DNA of 64,000 bases from Candidatus Bruticola papionis (GCA_002407045.1 DHKB01000019.1:1-64000), one strand, 5' to 3'; counted from the first letter of the stretch, positions 53,374 through 63,861 are shown. The notes: generated by a model not told the origin, from the letters alone. Program-made: numbers and translations.

Positions 53374-55851
53374 ATGCGAAGCTTCTTCGCCGCCTGTTTT
53401 AAATGGTGGTGGAGAAGCACTTTAGTTGTGCTATGTATTTTGGGATTGTGGTTGTTCGTTTTTGTGTCGAGAACGTGGCCGACAGCTTATCCTTTAAAAG
53501 CTGAGCGCAACTCAACTTTAATGTACGATCGTAACGGTTCTCTTCTCCGAGAAGTACATCTAGAAGGTGGAACTAGCAAACGTTGGATCCCTCTTAAGGA
53601 TATACCTACTTGGGTGCAAGATGCTATCCTTACAGCTGAAGATCGGCGCTTCTATTACCATTTTGGCGCCGATCCTTTAGCCATTATGCGCAGCGCCTAC
53701 TACAATTGCAAAGTAGGTAGAGTGCTTATGGGCGGTTCTACTATCAGTGAGCAACTGATCCGCTTACTTATGCCAGATAGGCCGCGCACTTTAAAAAATA
53801 AATTTATAGAGCTTTTATACTCCTTGCGCTTGTCTTTCAATTTTAGCAAAGCACAAATTCTAGAAGCTTATTTAAATAGGGTTTACTTTGGTGGCCAGGC
53901 TTATGGTTTAGAAGCAGCTGCCCAGCTGTATTTTGGTTGTCCGGCTCGGGCTTTGTCTCCGGCGCAAGGCGCTTTTCTAAGTGTTTTGGTGCGCTCTCCT
54001 CAAGAATTGGCACCTTATAAAGATATAAATCCGGCCTTAAAGTTACAACGTGATTTGCTCTTAAGTATGGAGAAGCGGGGAGTGCTGGACAAGGTCGATT
54101 TAAAGCGTGCTTTAGCAGAAAAAATAACTTTGGCACCTCTCTCTGAGCGTTTTGCTGCACCCCATTTTTGTGATTTTATTATTGCTCAAAATGAGCAATG
54201 GCCTGCCCAAGATGCTGTCCGTATTGATACTACGTTAGATTTAAAAATGCAAAATTATGCAGAAAATGTTCTAAATTATCATTTAGAGCGTTTAGCTTCT
54301 CACAACGTCAAAAATGGCAGTTTGGTAGTTTTAGATATAAAAAGTGGCGACATTTTGGCTATGGTTGGATCCAAAAATTATTTTTCTCTTCCAGATGGGC
54401 AAAATAACGGATGCCTTACTTTGCGCCAGCCTGGTTCGACTCTCAAGCCTTTTACTTATGCTTTAGCTTTACAACACGGTTTTACAGCTGCTTCAATTCT
54501 GCCCGACCTTAGCTATTTGGATTCTATGCTCAAAGATGCTTTTGTGCCCGAAAATTACGATCGTCGCTTTCACGGTCCAGTGCGTTTGCGTCAGGCTTTA
54601 GCTTGCTCCTACAATGTGCCAGCTGTCTATGCTTTGCAAAAAGTAGGTATAAATTCGCTCCTGGAGTTGCTGCACAATTTAGGATTTACTGAACTTAATA
54701 AAAGTGCTCAACATTATGGATTAGGTTTAACCTTAGGTAGCGGTGAAGTTAATTTATTGCATTTAGTCAATGCTTACAGGGCTCTAGCTAGGGAAGGCAA
54801 CTGTCAAGTTGTGCGCTTTTGCCAATCATATACGGATAGTCGAGGCGAAAAACACTTTTGGTCTGCGGAAGAAGATACGGAGCAAAAGGTTATACCGCCT
54901 GAAATTTGCACTTTAATTGGCGATATTTTAGCTGATAGTATAGCTCGATCGGAAGCTTTTGGCTACCATAGCGCACTCAACTTGCCTTTTCACTGTTCGG
55001 TAAAGACTGGCACTTCCAAAGATTATCGCGATAATTGGTGCATTGGTTATGATGATAACTACGTTGTGGGCGTTTGGACAGGAAATTTCGATGCTTCTGC
55101 CATGCGTAATGTTTCTGGTATTACTGGAGCTGCTCCTATTTTTCGCGATGTAATGAAATATGTTCACCAATATCGAAGCCGCCCGAGCAAAATCTCAAAT
55201 ACTGGCAAGCTTAACGAAGCTGAACCAGGGTTAGAAAAAAGATGGATTTGCGCTGAGTCAGGAGCTGCTCCTGGGCCTTATTGCTACAATAAAATTCAAG
55301 AATATTTTTTGCCTAATACATTTTCCTATGAAGTATGCCAAGTTCATAAGCTTTATTGCTTTAGCAAAACTAATAGGCAACCTATAAATCCGCTCTCTTG
55401 TTCTCCTTCTGAGTATTTCACCAAGGTTGTGCCTGTTTATCCTCCTTTATATAGAGCTTGGATGCGAGAACATAAAATGCTTATTCCACCTCAGTGGGCT
55501 ATATATAGAAAAGTTAGTTCCGAAGAACGCACAAAATATGCTCAAAGTTCAGACTTAAATATGAAAAATGGAAGTGAGCTGCCAAAAGACAAAATTATCT
55601 TTCCGGAAAATGGGGCTGTTTTTCGTATTGATCCTTTCCTTAAACGTCAGCACCAAAGTGTCAATTTGCGAGCTACAGCTTCAGCACCAAATAAAAAGCT
55701 CACTTGGAAAGTTGATGGCCAAGTTTTCCAAGTGAGCTCTGAACCCCATGTCGTGAGCTGGCCCTTACGTGAAGGCGTTCACCGTATTACTTTACAAACT
55801 GAAGATAGTAAGTTTCCAGTTGATAGCATTACTATTACAGTATATCCTTAA
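53374..55851 (+). CDS. pbpC: Penicillin-binding protein 1C
   Basis: A bifunctional peptidoglycan synthase of 825 residues. A membrane helix at 10-35 is followed by the GT51 transglycosylase (ILTAEDRRFYYHFGADP near 85, GGSTISEQLIRLL) and the transpeptidase with STLK (355-358), SYN (412-414) and KTG (544-546), all intact. The C-terminal domain (IIFPENGAVFRIDPF...VSWPLREG) is the PBP1C type. I chose the ATG at 53374, with AAGGG upstream; a TTG at 53353 overlapping A2M is less likely. The pair with A2M matches E. coli yfhM-pbpC. PBP1C is thought to repair wall damage while A2M blocks intruding proteases. Confidence 0.95.
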   Translation: MRSFFAACFKWWWRSTLVVLCILGLWLFVFVSRTWPTAYPLKAERNSTLMYDRNGSLLREVHLEGGTSKRWIPLKDIPTWVQDAILTAEDRRFYYHFGADPLAIMRSAYYNCKVGRVLMGGSTISEQLIRLLMPDRPRTLKNKFIELLYSLRLSFNFSKAQILEAYLNRVYFGGQAYGLEAAAQLYFGCPARALSPAQGAFLSVLVRSPQELAPYKDINPALKLQRDLLLSMEKRGVLDKVDLKRALAEKITLAPLSERFAAPHFCDFIIAQNEQWPAQDAVRIDTTLDLKMQNYAENVLNYHLERLASHNVKNGSLVVLDIKSGDILAMVGSKNYFSLPDGQNNGCLTLRQPGSTLKPFTYALALQHGFTAASILPDLSYLDSMLKDAFVPENYDRRFHGPVRLRQALACSYNVPAVYALQKVGINSLLELLHNLGFTELNKSAQHYGLGLTLGSGEVNLLHLVNAYRALAREGNCQVVRFCQSYTDSRGEKHFWSAEEDTEQKVIPPEICTLIGDILADSIARSEAFGYHSALNLPFHCSVKTGTSKDYRDNWCIGYDDNYVVGVWTGNFDASAMRNVSGITGAAPIFRDVMKYVHQYRSRPSKISNTGKLNEAEPGLEKRWICAESGAAPGPYCYNKIQEYFLPNTFSYEVCQVHKLYCFSKTNRQPINPLSCSPSEYFTKVVPVYPPLYRAWMREHKMLIPPQWAIYRKVSSEERTKYAQSSDLNMKNGSELPKDKIIFPENGAVFRIDPFLKRQHQSVNLRATASAPNKKLTWKVDGQVFQVSSEPHVVSWPLREGVHRITLQTEDSKFPVDSITITVYP

Positions 55852-55917
55852 CTCAAACTTAGTTGAGTTGCGCTTCTATTGACGCAAGATTATCTAACTG
55901 ACTTTGTCTGATACTTG

Positions 55918-56727
55918 TCAATCGATTTTGTACCATTTTTGCAAGGGATGATCCCAGCGCACTAGTTTAGTGCCATTTTCTTCTGGCTCCATAGTAGCTT
56001 CGCCGCGCCGAAAACGTGGAGAACGATCAGAACCACTGAAAGGATGTTTTATTTCTCTAATAATGGCATTTAACACATTAGGCTTTCCGGTTAAACGCAA
56101 ATCTCGCACCCAGCGTCCATCACTATAGCCAGTATTGTAAGAGTGAATAGGACGATCTGACCAAATGTAATGATCTGGATTAAGCGGATCTTCTACTAAG
56201 CGACAATCTTTCTTAAGGCAAACAAATTCTTTGCCTGTCCAGCGCAATACTCTAAAAGTAGCAATTTGCACTCCTATAGGAGTTTCTCCCAAAACTACGA
56301 TAATTTTTCCGTCTTTGTTAGGATCAATTACATATTTTATCTCATAATTAAGGTCGCCGACTTTGCCGAATACTAAAGAGTTTTCCATAATAATCTGTGG
56401 CTCGATTTTGCGAAAAGCTTGCCCGGAAGCGTAGCGAGCTCTAGGGCCTTCCCAGATAATTTGACCATTTTCATCGAAGAAAACTAACTGAGCTAAGTAG
56501 CCGTTCTCAGAATGGTTATACGCTACTAAAGCTATACTTTCTGGTTTTTCATCATTATTTATGTCTATGTAAAATTGTTGGTAAGGTTTGGTCTGCTCAT
56601 CAGGAGCTGCTTGCAAGGGATTATGGTAAGGAGAAGCTTGGACTGCTAGCCCCAAATTAAACCATAAGCCGATCCCTAAGGCTATGCTGCTTAAGATGAA
56701 GCGTTTGCAATTATTACACCAAAACAT
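55918..56727 (-). CDS. Secreted protein of unknown function with Asp-rich loops
   Basis: A 269-residue protein with a signal peptide (FILSSIALGIGLWFNLGLAVQA, cut near 31). The mature part has two loops, DINNDEKPE near residue 53 and DPNKDGKI near 134, that look like calcium-binding DxNxDG loops of FG-GAP/EF-hand type proteins. The beta-rich layout and repeated W and Y residues suggest a propeller or sandwich fold. I do not recognise a family. It is convergent with pbpC at 66 bases and divergent from radA. Confidence 0.55.
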   Translation of the reverse strand: MFWCNNCKRFILSSIALGIGLWFNLGLAVQASPYHNPLQAAPDEQTKPYQQFYIDINNDEKPESIALVAYNHSENGYLAQLVFFDENGQIIWEGPRARYASGQAFRKIEPQIIMENSLVFGKVGDLNYEIKYVIDPNKDGKIIVVLGETPIGVQIATFRVLRWTGKEFVCLKKDCRLVEDPLNPDHYIWSDRPIHSYNTGYSDGRWVRDLRLTGKPNVLNAIIREIKHPFSGSDRSPRFRRGEATMEPEENGTKLVRWDHPLQKWYKID

Positions 56728-57008
56728 TTTCCTGCCGCCTAACTTTAGTAGTATTTTAATACTGTGTTTATCTCGGATCTTAATTCTGCCTATTAGTTTT
56801 CCTTTTTTATAAAAGTATGTTCCATTTGAAAAAGCACAAAGAAATCGCTTTTTTTAGAAATCTTTTCTCGACAAAAGTAGACCAAGTATAAAAATGGCAC
56901 TCAATATTTTCGTTTTTCAGCTTTTGCCTGTAGGTAGTTAATTATCGGCGGCAGAATAAGCCTTCTCGAGTTTATAAGACAAATTGCAAAGCAAAGGATA
57001 ATACACCT

Positions 57009-58748
57009 ATGGCTAAAGCTCATACCGCTTTTATTTGCCAAGAATGTGGCGCCAAATTTTTACGCTGGCAAGGACAATGTAATGAATGCGGCGCTTGGAA
57101 TTCGCTAGTGGAAGAAAAAGTTGTGCCCGAAAAACGTAAGTCTATGGGCATGACGCTCAACCTAGAGGGGCAAAGTAAGCCTGTGTTGCTCAGCCAAGTT
57201 TCCGCCGAAGAAGATCCGCGCTTTTCTACAGGCATACCCGAATTTGATCAAGTACTAGGTGGCGGTTTGGTGCGCGGTTCAGTTGTACTTTTAGGTGGCC
57301 CTCCAGGAATAGGTAAATCTACTTTACTTTTGCAAGCGGCCAGCGCTATTGGTACAGCACAAGCACCGGTGCTTTACGTTAGCGGCGAAGAATCTCCCCG
57401 ACAGATTAAGCTGCGGGCAGAGCGCTTAGGAGTGCGCAGCGACAATATTACTATTTATGCGGAAACGGCTCTCGAAGCTGTAGAAAATCTTTTAGAGAAA
57501 CTCACTCCGCGCTTAGCTATTATCGATTCTATCCAAACCATGTTTCGCAGCGACTTGGACTCCGCTCCTGGAAGCGTTACTCAAGTGCGCGAGTGTGCCG
57601 CCTCTCTTATGCGTTTAGCCAAAAGTAGCGGTTCGGCTATTATTTTAGTTGGCCATGTTACTAAAGGAGGGGAGCTAGCCGGGCCGCGTGTGCTGGAGCA
57701 TCTAGTCGATACGGTTTTAAGCTTCGAGAGCTATGGCTTGCACAACATTAGAGCGCTGCGCGGCATAAAAAATCGCTTTGGCAATACGCAAGAGACTGGC
57801 TTTTTCGCTATGGAGGCAGAAGGATTGCAATCTATTCCCGACGCTTCCTCGTTTTTCTTGGCTCAGCGAGCCCAAGATATTACCGGATCGCTGATTTTCC
57901 CTTCTTTGGAAGGTACGCGTCCTGTTTTGGTAGAGGTACAAGCTTTAGCTACAGACAGTTACTCCGCCCAGTTGGGAGCTCCGCCTACACGTCGTTCTGT
58001 AGGTGTAGATTTAAACCGCTTGGGCCTTTTGCTGGCCGTATTGCAAAAACGTCACCCGCAGCTGGGCATTGGTAAATGTGATGTCTACATAAATGTAGCT
58101 GGCGGCTTGCGCTTAAATGAACCTGCTTTGGATTTGCCTTTACTTTTAGCTATTGCTTCTAGCCGCGCCAATTTAGTTATTCCTCCCGATTGGGCTGCCT
58201 TAGGTGAAGTAGGGCTTGGGGGCGAAGTTCGCGCCGTCAGCGGTCTGGAAATTCGCCTTAATGAGTTGCACAAAATGGGCTTTCGCTGCTGTCTAGTACC
58301 AGCTCGTTCTCTCAATCTTAAATCGCATAATTTCCAAATTAACGCTAAAGGTTGTTTGCCTAAATCGCTCTCTTCTAAGCCCAGCCCTGAAAAAGTGCTT
58401 GAACCTACCGAAGAAGATCCCATCGGCCATCTCACTTTGGGCCCGCCCATAAATGATGACGCTTTCGATTTCACTCAGTTGGGAAAGAATCCACTATTTA
58501 AATCTGCTTCTCAATTGCCAATTCCTACTTCTTCAGCTCAAGAAACAACTACTTTGCCGGAAAGCTCTCTTGTTCTTAATGTAGATAAAACTAAATGTGA
58601 TAATGCAGAAATAAGTAAAAATAAACTGCATAATAATGTAAAGTTACAAATTGTTCCTGTTGAAAATCTGCAGCAAGCTTTGCATATTCTCGGCATAAAA
58701 GGCGGTCGCATGAAGAATGAACGTTTCGAAAAGCAAAATCGTTCTTGA
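57009..58748 (+). CDS. radA: DNA repair protein RadA
   Basis: RadA branch-migrates recombination intermediates. Features in order: zinc finger CQECG...CNECG (residues about 10-28), Walker A GGPPGIGKST near 96-105, the KNRFG motif near 254, and a Lon-like C-terminal domain (GKCDVYINVAGGLRLNEPALDLPLLLAIASS). At 579 residues it is about 120 longer than most RadA proteins, because a polar segment of about 110 residues (near 435-545) interrupts the C-terminal domain between CLVPARSL and LQIVPVENLQQAL. The ATG has AAGGA upstream. sbcD follows 47 bases later. Confidence 0.94.
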   Translation: MAKAHTAFICQECGAKFLRWQGQCNECGAWNSLVEEKVVPEKRKSMGMTLNLEGQSKPVLLSQVSAEEDPRFSTGIPEFDQVLGGGLVRGSVVLLGGPPGIGKSTLLLQAASAIGTAQAPVLYVSGEESPRQIKLRAERLGVRSDNITIYAETALEAVENLLEKLTPRLAIIDSIQTMFRSDLDSAPGSVTQVRECAASLMRLAKSSGSAIILVGHVTKGGELAGPRVLEHLVDTVLSFESYGLHNIRALRGIKNRFGNTQETGFFAMEAEGLQSIPDASSFFLAQRAQDITGSLIFPSLEGTRPVLVEVQALATDSYSAQLGAPPTRRSVGVDLNRLGLLLAVLQKRHPQLGIGKCDVYINVAGGLRLNEPALDLPLLLAIASSRANLVIPPDWAALGEVGLGGEVRAVSGLEIRLNELHKMGFRCCLVPARSLNLKSHNFQINAKGCLPKSLSSKPSPEKVLEPTEEDPIGHLTLGPPINDDAFDFTQLGKNPLFKSASQLPIPTSSAQETTTLPESSLVLNVDKTKCDNAEISKNKLHNNVKLQIVPVENLQQALHILGIKGGRMKNERFEKQNRS

Positions 58749-58795
58749 GTTCAGACAATATCGTTTGATAGTAAGAATAATAAGGGGCAATATTC

Positions 58796-60064
58796 GTGAA
58801 AGTTTTACATACATCTGACTGGCACTTGGGCATTGAATTTAATGAACAAAATCGTGACAAAGAATTTGAGCAATTTTTGGCTTGGTTGTTAGAGAAAATT
58901 AAGACTGAAGGCGTAGAGGCACTTTTAATTGCTGGTGATATTTTTGATACTTATCATCCTTCTGTAGCGGCACAAACTCTTTATTACAATTTCCTTGGCG
59001 ATTTAAATAAGCAAACTACTTGTCGTCACGTAGTTATTACTTCAGGAAATCACGATTCAATTTCTTACTTGAATGCTGCTAAAAATATTTTGCGCGATCT
59101 CAACGTCTACATCGTTTCTGGTAAGCCGACCAATATGGAAGACGAGGTGTTGCTTTTAAAAGATGATGTAGAAGAGCCGCAGCTAATTGTTTGTGCCGTT
59201 CCTTATTTGCGTCGCGGTGATTTTAATATTGATAGCAAAAAATTGAGCGTAGAAGAAGAAAATGAAGAATTTTTGCGCTCTTACAGCCGTCATTACGCCG
59301 AAGTTAAGCAAATTGCTGAAGCTAAGCGAGCCGAGTTTTCAAAAGAAATTCCAGTTATTTACATGGGACATATGTATGTTTGCGGCAGCTGTTTTTGTGA
59401 TAAGGAGCACGAATCTATTATTGGCAATTTGGAAGGTATTACCAATTTAGACATAGAGGATAGTGCCGATTATGTTGCTCTAGGCCATTTGCATATGCCT
59501 CAATCAGTTTTGCATAAAGACAATTGGCGTTACAGTGGCTCTCCTTTGCATTTTAGTAAGTCGGAAATAAAAGGCGGCTCTTCTGAGCATAGTTTAAAGT
59601 CTGTAGTTATTATCGATTTTGAAGGACGCCAAGCTAAACATATTGAGTTGGCTCAAGTTCCGGCTTTTCGTGACATTCGCATTTTACAAAGTAGCGACTC
59701 AGAAGAACTTAAGCAATCTTTGCATGATTTTATTAAAGAAAAACGCCCAATTTGGGTATTTATAGACTATAGCGGTAAGTATCAGGTTGGCTCCAATTTG
59801 TCTTCAGAGTTGCAAGAATTAGTTCGCGGTACCAAAGTTAAAATTTTAACTTTTAAGGACGAAGAGTGGAGCAAATTGGCGCTCCAATCCTACTCTTTGC
59901 AAAGTGAGCGCCAAGTGGAAGAAATAGGCGCGGCAGAAATTTTTCAGCAATTTATCGATAAAGAAGCCGCTAACGAAAGTGACGAGCTTAAAAGCTGGAT
60001 GGAACAAACGTGCCTTGAACTCTTTGAAGAGGTAAAAAACAATCGTTATAGCGTTGAAGAATAA
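58796..60064 (+). CDS. sbcD: Exonuclease subunit SbcD (Mre11 family)
   Basis: A 422-residue Mre11-type nuclease of the SbcCD complex, which cuts DNA hairpins and removes protein-blocked ends. Phosphodiesterase motifs are TSDWHLG, AGDIFDTYHPS, TSGNHDS near 76-82, GHMY and GHLHMPQ. The start is GTG at 58796 with AAGGGG upstream. sbcC follows after 32 bases. Length and motifs are normal. Confidence 0.93.
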   Translation: MKVLHTSDWHLGIEFNEQNRDKEFEQFLAWLLEKIKTEGVEALLIAGDIFDTYHPSVAAQTLYYNFLGDLNKQTTCRHVVITSGNHDSISYLNAAKNILRDLNVYIVSGKPTNMEDEVLLLKDDVEEPQLIVCAVPYLRRGDFNIDSKKLSVEEENEEFLRSYSRHYAEVKQIAEAKRAEFSKEIPVIYMGHMYVCGSCFCDKEHESIIGNLEGITNLDIEDSADYVALGHLHMPQSVLHKDNWRYSGSPLHFSKSEIKGGSSEHSLKSVVIIDFEGRQAKHIELAQVPAFRDIRILQSSDSEELKQSLHDFIKEKRPIWVFIDYSGKYQVGSNLSSELQELVRGTKVKILTFKDEEWSKLALQSYSLQSERQVEEIGAAEIFQQFIDKEAANESDELKSWMEQTCLELFEEVKNNRYSVEE

Positions 60065-60096
60065 AAATATAATTGCTGAGGATTGAACTTAAATTT

Positions 60097-63000
60097 ATGA
60101 ATATCAAAAAATTAACTATTGAAAATATCAATTGTTTAGTCGGTAAGTGGGAGATAGACTTTGAACACTCCGATTTTGCTGGTCAAAAATTTTTCGCCAT
60201 TATCGGCAATGTTGGTTCGGGAAAAAGTACAATTCTGGATTCTGTTTGTTTAGCTTTATATGGTCAAACTCCGCGTTGTGATTCTGGTCAGCCCATTGGA
60301 AACTTGGTAAATTCTAACAAAAAAAGTGGTCGAGTTGAAATTGTCTTTGCTATGGAAGGCCATACCTATTGTAGCTCCTGGTCTTGCACCAAAAATAAAA
60401 ATCTCAAGACAGAGATGAATTTTTACGAAATAGCTCCAAATGGCGAGAAAATCGGAGTCCGCAGTGGTTTACGAGAAGTTTGCAACAAAAATGCTCAAAT
60501 TTTGGGTATGGAATTTACTCAATTTACCCAATCAATTCTTTTAGCTCAGGGTGAATTTCGCAAATTTTTTGTAGCTGGTACCGACGAAAAAGCCGAATTA
60601 TTAAGTAAAATTACTGGCAATGAGTTATATAAGCAATTGCCTGCTTTAGCATCTGATAAAAAGCGAGCACTTGAGCAAGAACTTGAAAATTTGCAAAATA
60701 ATTCAGATTTTGTAGGTTTATTGGATGAAGCTACTGTTGAAGAGAAGCGTTGCCAGCAAGTAACTTGCGAAAAACAGAGAGCTGAACTTAAGAATGAGCT
60801 AGAAAAAATAGACCAGCAAATTAAACTTTTGACTTCTTGTGCAGAAACTAAAGAACATAGTCTTAAAGCTGAGCAAAAACTTGCCCAAGCTTTACAAGAA
60901 CGTGAGATTTGGGCTTCTGAATCAATAAAATTAACTGACGGCGAGCGAGCTCAATTAGTAGAAAAATTGCACCTTCAATATTGTGTAAGGAAGGATGCAC
61001 GCCAAAAAATCGACAGACAATGTGCAAATTTAAACGAGCAAATTAGGCAAACTGATAAAGCTTACCAAGGAGCTAGGCAAAATTGCGCCAATTGCCAAGT
61101 TGGAAATGACCAATGGGCAGAAATTTTGGCTGCGGCCGATAATATCTTTGAACTAGAAAAAAGCAAAATTCAACATTTAGAAAGTTTGCGTCAAACTTGG
61201 AAACAAAAAGATCAAGAAATAACCAATATTGAAAATGAGTTTAAAAGTAACGGAACGCAAGTTGAGAGCAAATTAAAAGAAGTTTCTGTCCTCAGGGAAA
61301 GCCTCGAACAAGTCGTTAGCAAAATTTGTCAGCAAATAGCTCAAAATTATCGACAAGCTGGCGCTATCTTGCAATATAGTTATAACGATTTGGCCGCAGC
61401 TATTAACGAGAAAACCGAACAGCAAAAGAAAATTGCCCAGTTAGAAGAAACAGTAAAAAGCATTTTAGGCGAGCGTACCAAACAAGAATTTGCCCAATTG
61501 GAAAGTTCCTTAGCTGATCAAGCTTCGGAATGGCACAAAAATTCAGAAAAGGCTAATATTTTATCTACTGAAATTGTTAATTTAAGTCAATATCTAGATA
61601 TTTATCGGGATCGAGAGGCCAATTTGCAAAATAAATTGGTTTTCCAAAGAGAGCTCGAAGATCAATTAAAGGCAGCTCAGGAGCTCCATAAAACGGCAAT
61701 TGCCAAATATGAAGCTGTTAAAGAAATAGACGAATTGTCTGGATATCGTTTAAAATTGCAAGCTGGCCATAGTTGTCCTTTATGCGGTTCTTTAGAACAT
61801 CCTTACGCCGGTCAAATTGAAAAGACTTTGCAAGAACAGTTGCAAAAGGCTGAAGCTTCTAAAAATGAAAGCGAAGGAAAAGTGGCCGATCTGGAACAGA
61901 ATCTAAAAGATCTTGCCAACCAAGAGTATCAGTTGCAAGCCGAATTATTAAGTTTAAAGCGTGACTACGACTCTACTTTATGCAAAATCAGTCAAATTTT
62001 AAGGATCGCTAAAGATAACGCGTTATCTGGGAGCGATAAGCTTATTTCTTCCGCTTTGGCCAAAATAGAAATAAGTGTGCATAATCTCACGGTTGAGAAG
62101 ATTGTGGCTGAGCAGTTGCATGATGAAATTGGTATTCTATCCCAAGCAACTGCTTTTTGTTGCACTCAAGTCGAGCGCATTGCTCAAAAAGCTGCCCAAG
62201 ATCTGACTAATTACAGAGAACTTAAGCAAAAATTGCAAAGTTTAGATAGCCAATTAAATTTAGGCAAGCAATTTTTGGAGCTTGGTGAGCAACTACAAGA
62301 TATTATAAATTTGGCTGGCCCTAGCATTAACGAGGTTGATCTTTCTTTAATTAAACTTAAAGAAGATACTTTAGATCAAGTTAATCTCAATGAAGCAGAT
62401 GAAGCGCTTGAGCGAAGCTTAAAAGACGTTGCTTCTTCAAAAGAAAAGTGCTACCAAACTACAAGCCAGATAGAGATCGCTGAAAATATCCGTTTAAATT
62501 TATTGCAAGTAATGGCCGAAAAAGAGCAGAACTTGGCCAAATTGAGGCAAGAAATACAACTTCTCAAAGAAAATGGTGAAGTTTTAGCGTCTGAATCGGA
62601 AAAGAGCTGGCAAAAGTTAGAGCAATTGTGGCAAGAGCAAGAAACTACCGAGAGAGAAGCTATCAAAAAGTTACGTAGAACTGGAAATAGAGTCTCGGCC
62701 AACTTATTTAGCGAAGCTAATAAGAAATTTAAAGAGCGGCAAGCTGGCTGGGAAAGAGCTGTTCGAGATAGTCAACTTAAAAGTGTCGACCTTGAAGCTA
62801 AATTAAACAGTTTGCAAGAGCAATTGCAAAAAGCTGAAGTTGAACGACAAAGAGCTGAAAAAGATTATGCTACAGATAGACAAGCTTTTTACGATAAGCT
62901 TCAGGAATTACATTTTGTTGACGAAAATGATTGGCAAGCCAAATACTTAAGTGCTGAAGAACTGGCTCAGTTGCGTCGTCAAAAAACGGATCTTGATAGC

Positions 63001-63861
63001 AATATTAAGAGCGCTGAGGATGCATATGCAAATGCTCAGGCCAAATTTGAGGAAGCCAAAACAAAAGCCGAGGCTTGTCAATTTAGCCAAAAAGAATTGT
63101 GTGAACGCAGAGATAGCATCAATGCTGAAAATGATAAAGTTTCCGAGCAAATAGGGCAGTTGAGTGAAATTTTGCAAAAACATGACCAAGCTGCTTTGCA
63201 TGTAAAAGAGTCGGAGCCCTTGCGCCGTCAGAAAGAAGAGGAAGTGCGCAAGTGGCGAGCCTTAACTGAAGTTTTGGGAGATAAAAAAGGCAAAAAATTT
63301 AATAAGTTTGTACAAGGTTTGACCTTCCGTTTACTTTTAGGGCGAACCAACGAACGTTTGCGCAATTTAACTGATAGATATGAGCTAGCTATAAAAACTA
63401 AAAGCAATGCTGTCAAGGAAAAGGCTAGTAGTGAGTCTGAAGGTGATAAAGACGCCAAAAGCGAGCTTAACTTGGAATTTTCTGTTATCGATAAATACCA
63501 ATCTACAACTAGAGATTCGCGCAATCTTTCCGGCGGTGAATCATTTTTGGTAAGTTTGGCTATGGCTCTGGCGCTTTCCGATTTGGCCAGTCAACGGCGC
63601 GATATAAATTCGCTGTTCTTAGATGAAGGTTTTGGTACCTTAGACTCCGAGACTTTGGGCGTTGTTTTGCGAGCTTTAACAGCTTTGGGACGTCAAGATA
63701 AAATGATTGGTGTAGTTTCTCACGTAGCGGAAGTTAGTGAAAGTATCCCCGCTCAGTTGGAATTGAAAAGAAATGGCGACGGCACCAGTAAAATAATTGG
63801 CCATTATGTGCAAGTAAACGAAATTTGCGTGGCTGGTAAGACATCTTCAAAAGCCAAATAG
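60097..63861 (+). CDS. sbcC: Exonuclease subunit SbcC (Rad50 family)
   Basis: A 1254-residue SMC-like ATPase of SbcCD. Walker A is GNVGSGKST near 38-46, the zinc hook is CPLC (Cys560 and Cys563) between two long coiled coils, the ABC signature is LSGGES, and Walker B is FLDEGFGTLD near 1177-1186. I use the ATG at 60097, where MNIKKLTIENINCL begins, in preference to a TTG at 60073. Length matches the longer bacterial SbcC proteins. It ends the repair operon before a terminator. Confidence 0.95.
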   Translation: MNIKKLTIENINCLVGKWEIDFEHSDFAGQKFFAIIGNVGSGKSTILDSVCLALYGQTPRCDSGQPIGNLVNSNKKSGRVEIVFAMEGHTYCSSWSCTKNKNLKTEMNFYEIAPNGEKIGVRSGLREVCNKNAQILGMEFTQFTQSILLAQGEFRKFFVAGTDEKAELLSKITGNELYKQLPALASDKKRALEQELENLQNNSDFVGLLDEATVEEKRCQQVTCEKQRAELKNELEKIDQQIKLLTSCAETKEHSLKAEQKLAQALQEREIWASESIKLTDGERAQLVEKLHLQYCVRKDARQKIDRQCANLNEQIRQTDKAYQGARQNCANCQVGNDQWAEILAAADNIFELEKSKIQHLESLRQTWKQKDQEITNIENEFKSNGTQVESKLKEVSVLRESLEQVVSKICQQIAQNYRQAGAILQYSYNDLAAAINEKTEQQKKIAQLEETVKSILGERTKQEFAQLESSLADQASEWHKNSEKANILSTEIVNLSQYLDIYRDREANLQNKLVFQRELEDQLKAAQELHKTAIAKYEAVKEIDELSGYRLKLQAGHSCPLCGSLEHPYAGQIEKTLQEQLQKAEASKNESEGKVADLEQNLKDLANQEYQLQAELLSLKRDYDSTLCKISQILRIAKDNALSGSDKLISSALAKIEISVHNLTVEKIVAEQLHDEIGILSQATAFCCTQVERIAQKAAQDLTNYRELKQKLQSLDSQLNLGKQFLELGEQLQDIINLAGPSINEVDLSLIKLKEDTLDQVNLNEADEALERSLKDVASSKEKCYQTTSQIEIAENIRLNLLQVMAEKEQNLAKLRQEIQLLKENGEVLASESEKSWQKLEQLWQEQETTEREAIKKLRRTGNRVSANLFSEANKKFKERQAGWERAVRDSQLKSVDLEAKLNSLQEQLQKAEVERQRAEKDYATDRQAFYDKLQELHFVDENDWQAKYLSAEELAQLRRQKTDLDSNIKSAEDAYANAQAKFEEAKTKAEACQFSQKELCERRDSINAENDKVSEQIGQLSEILQKHDQAALHVKESEPLRRQKEEEVRKWRALTEVLGDKKGKKFNKFVQGLTFRLLLGRTNERLRNLTDRYELAIKTKSNAVKEKASSESEGDKDAKSELNLEFSVIDKYQSTTRDSRNLSGGESFLVSLAMALALSDLASQRRDINSLFLDEGFGTLDSETLGVVLRALTALGRQDKMIGVVSHVAEVSESIPAQLELKRNGDGTSKIIGHYVQVNEICVAGKTSSKAK

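Noticed and set aside
55850..55870. AACTCAA/TTGAGTT hairpin after pbpC as a terminator
   Set aside because: Seven-base stem without a T tract; not convincing.
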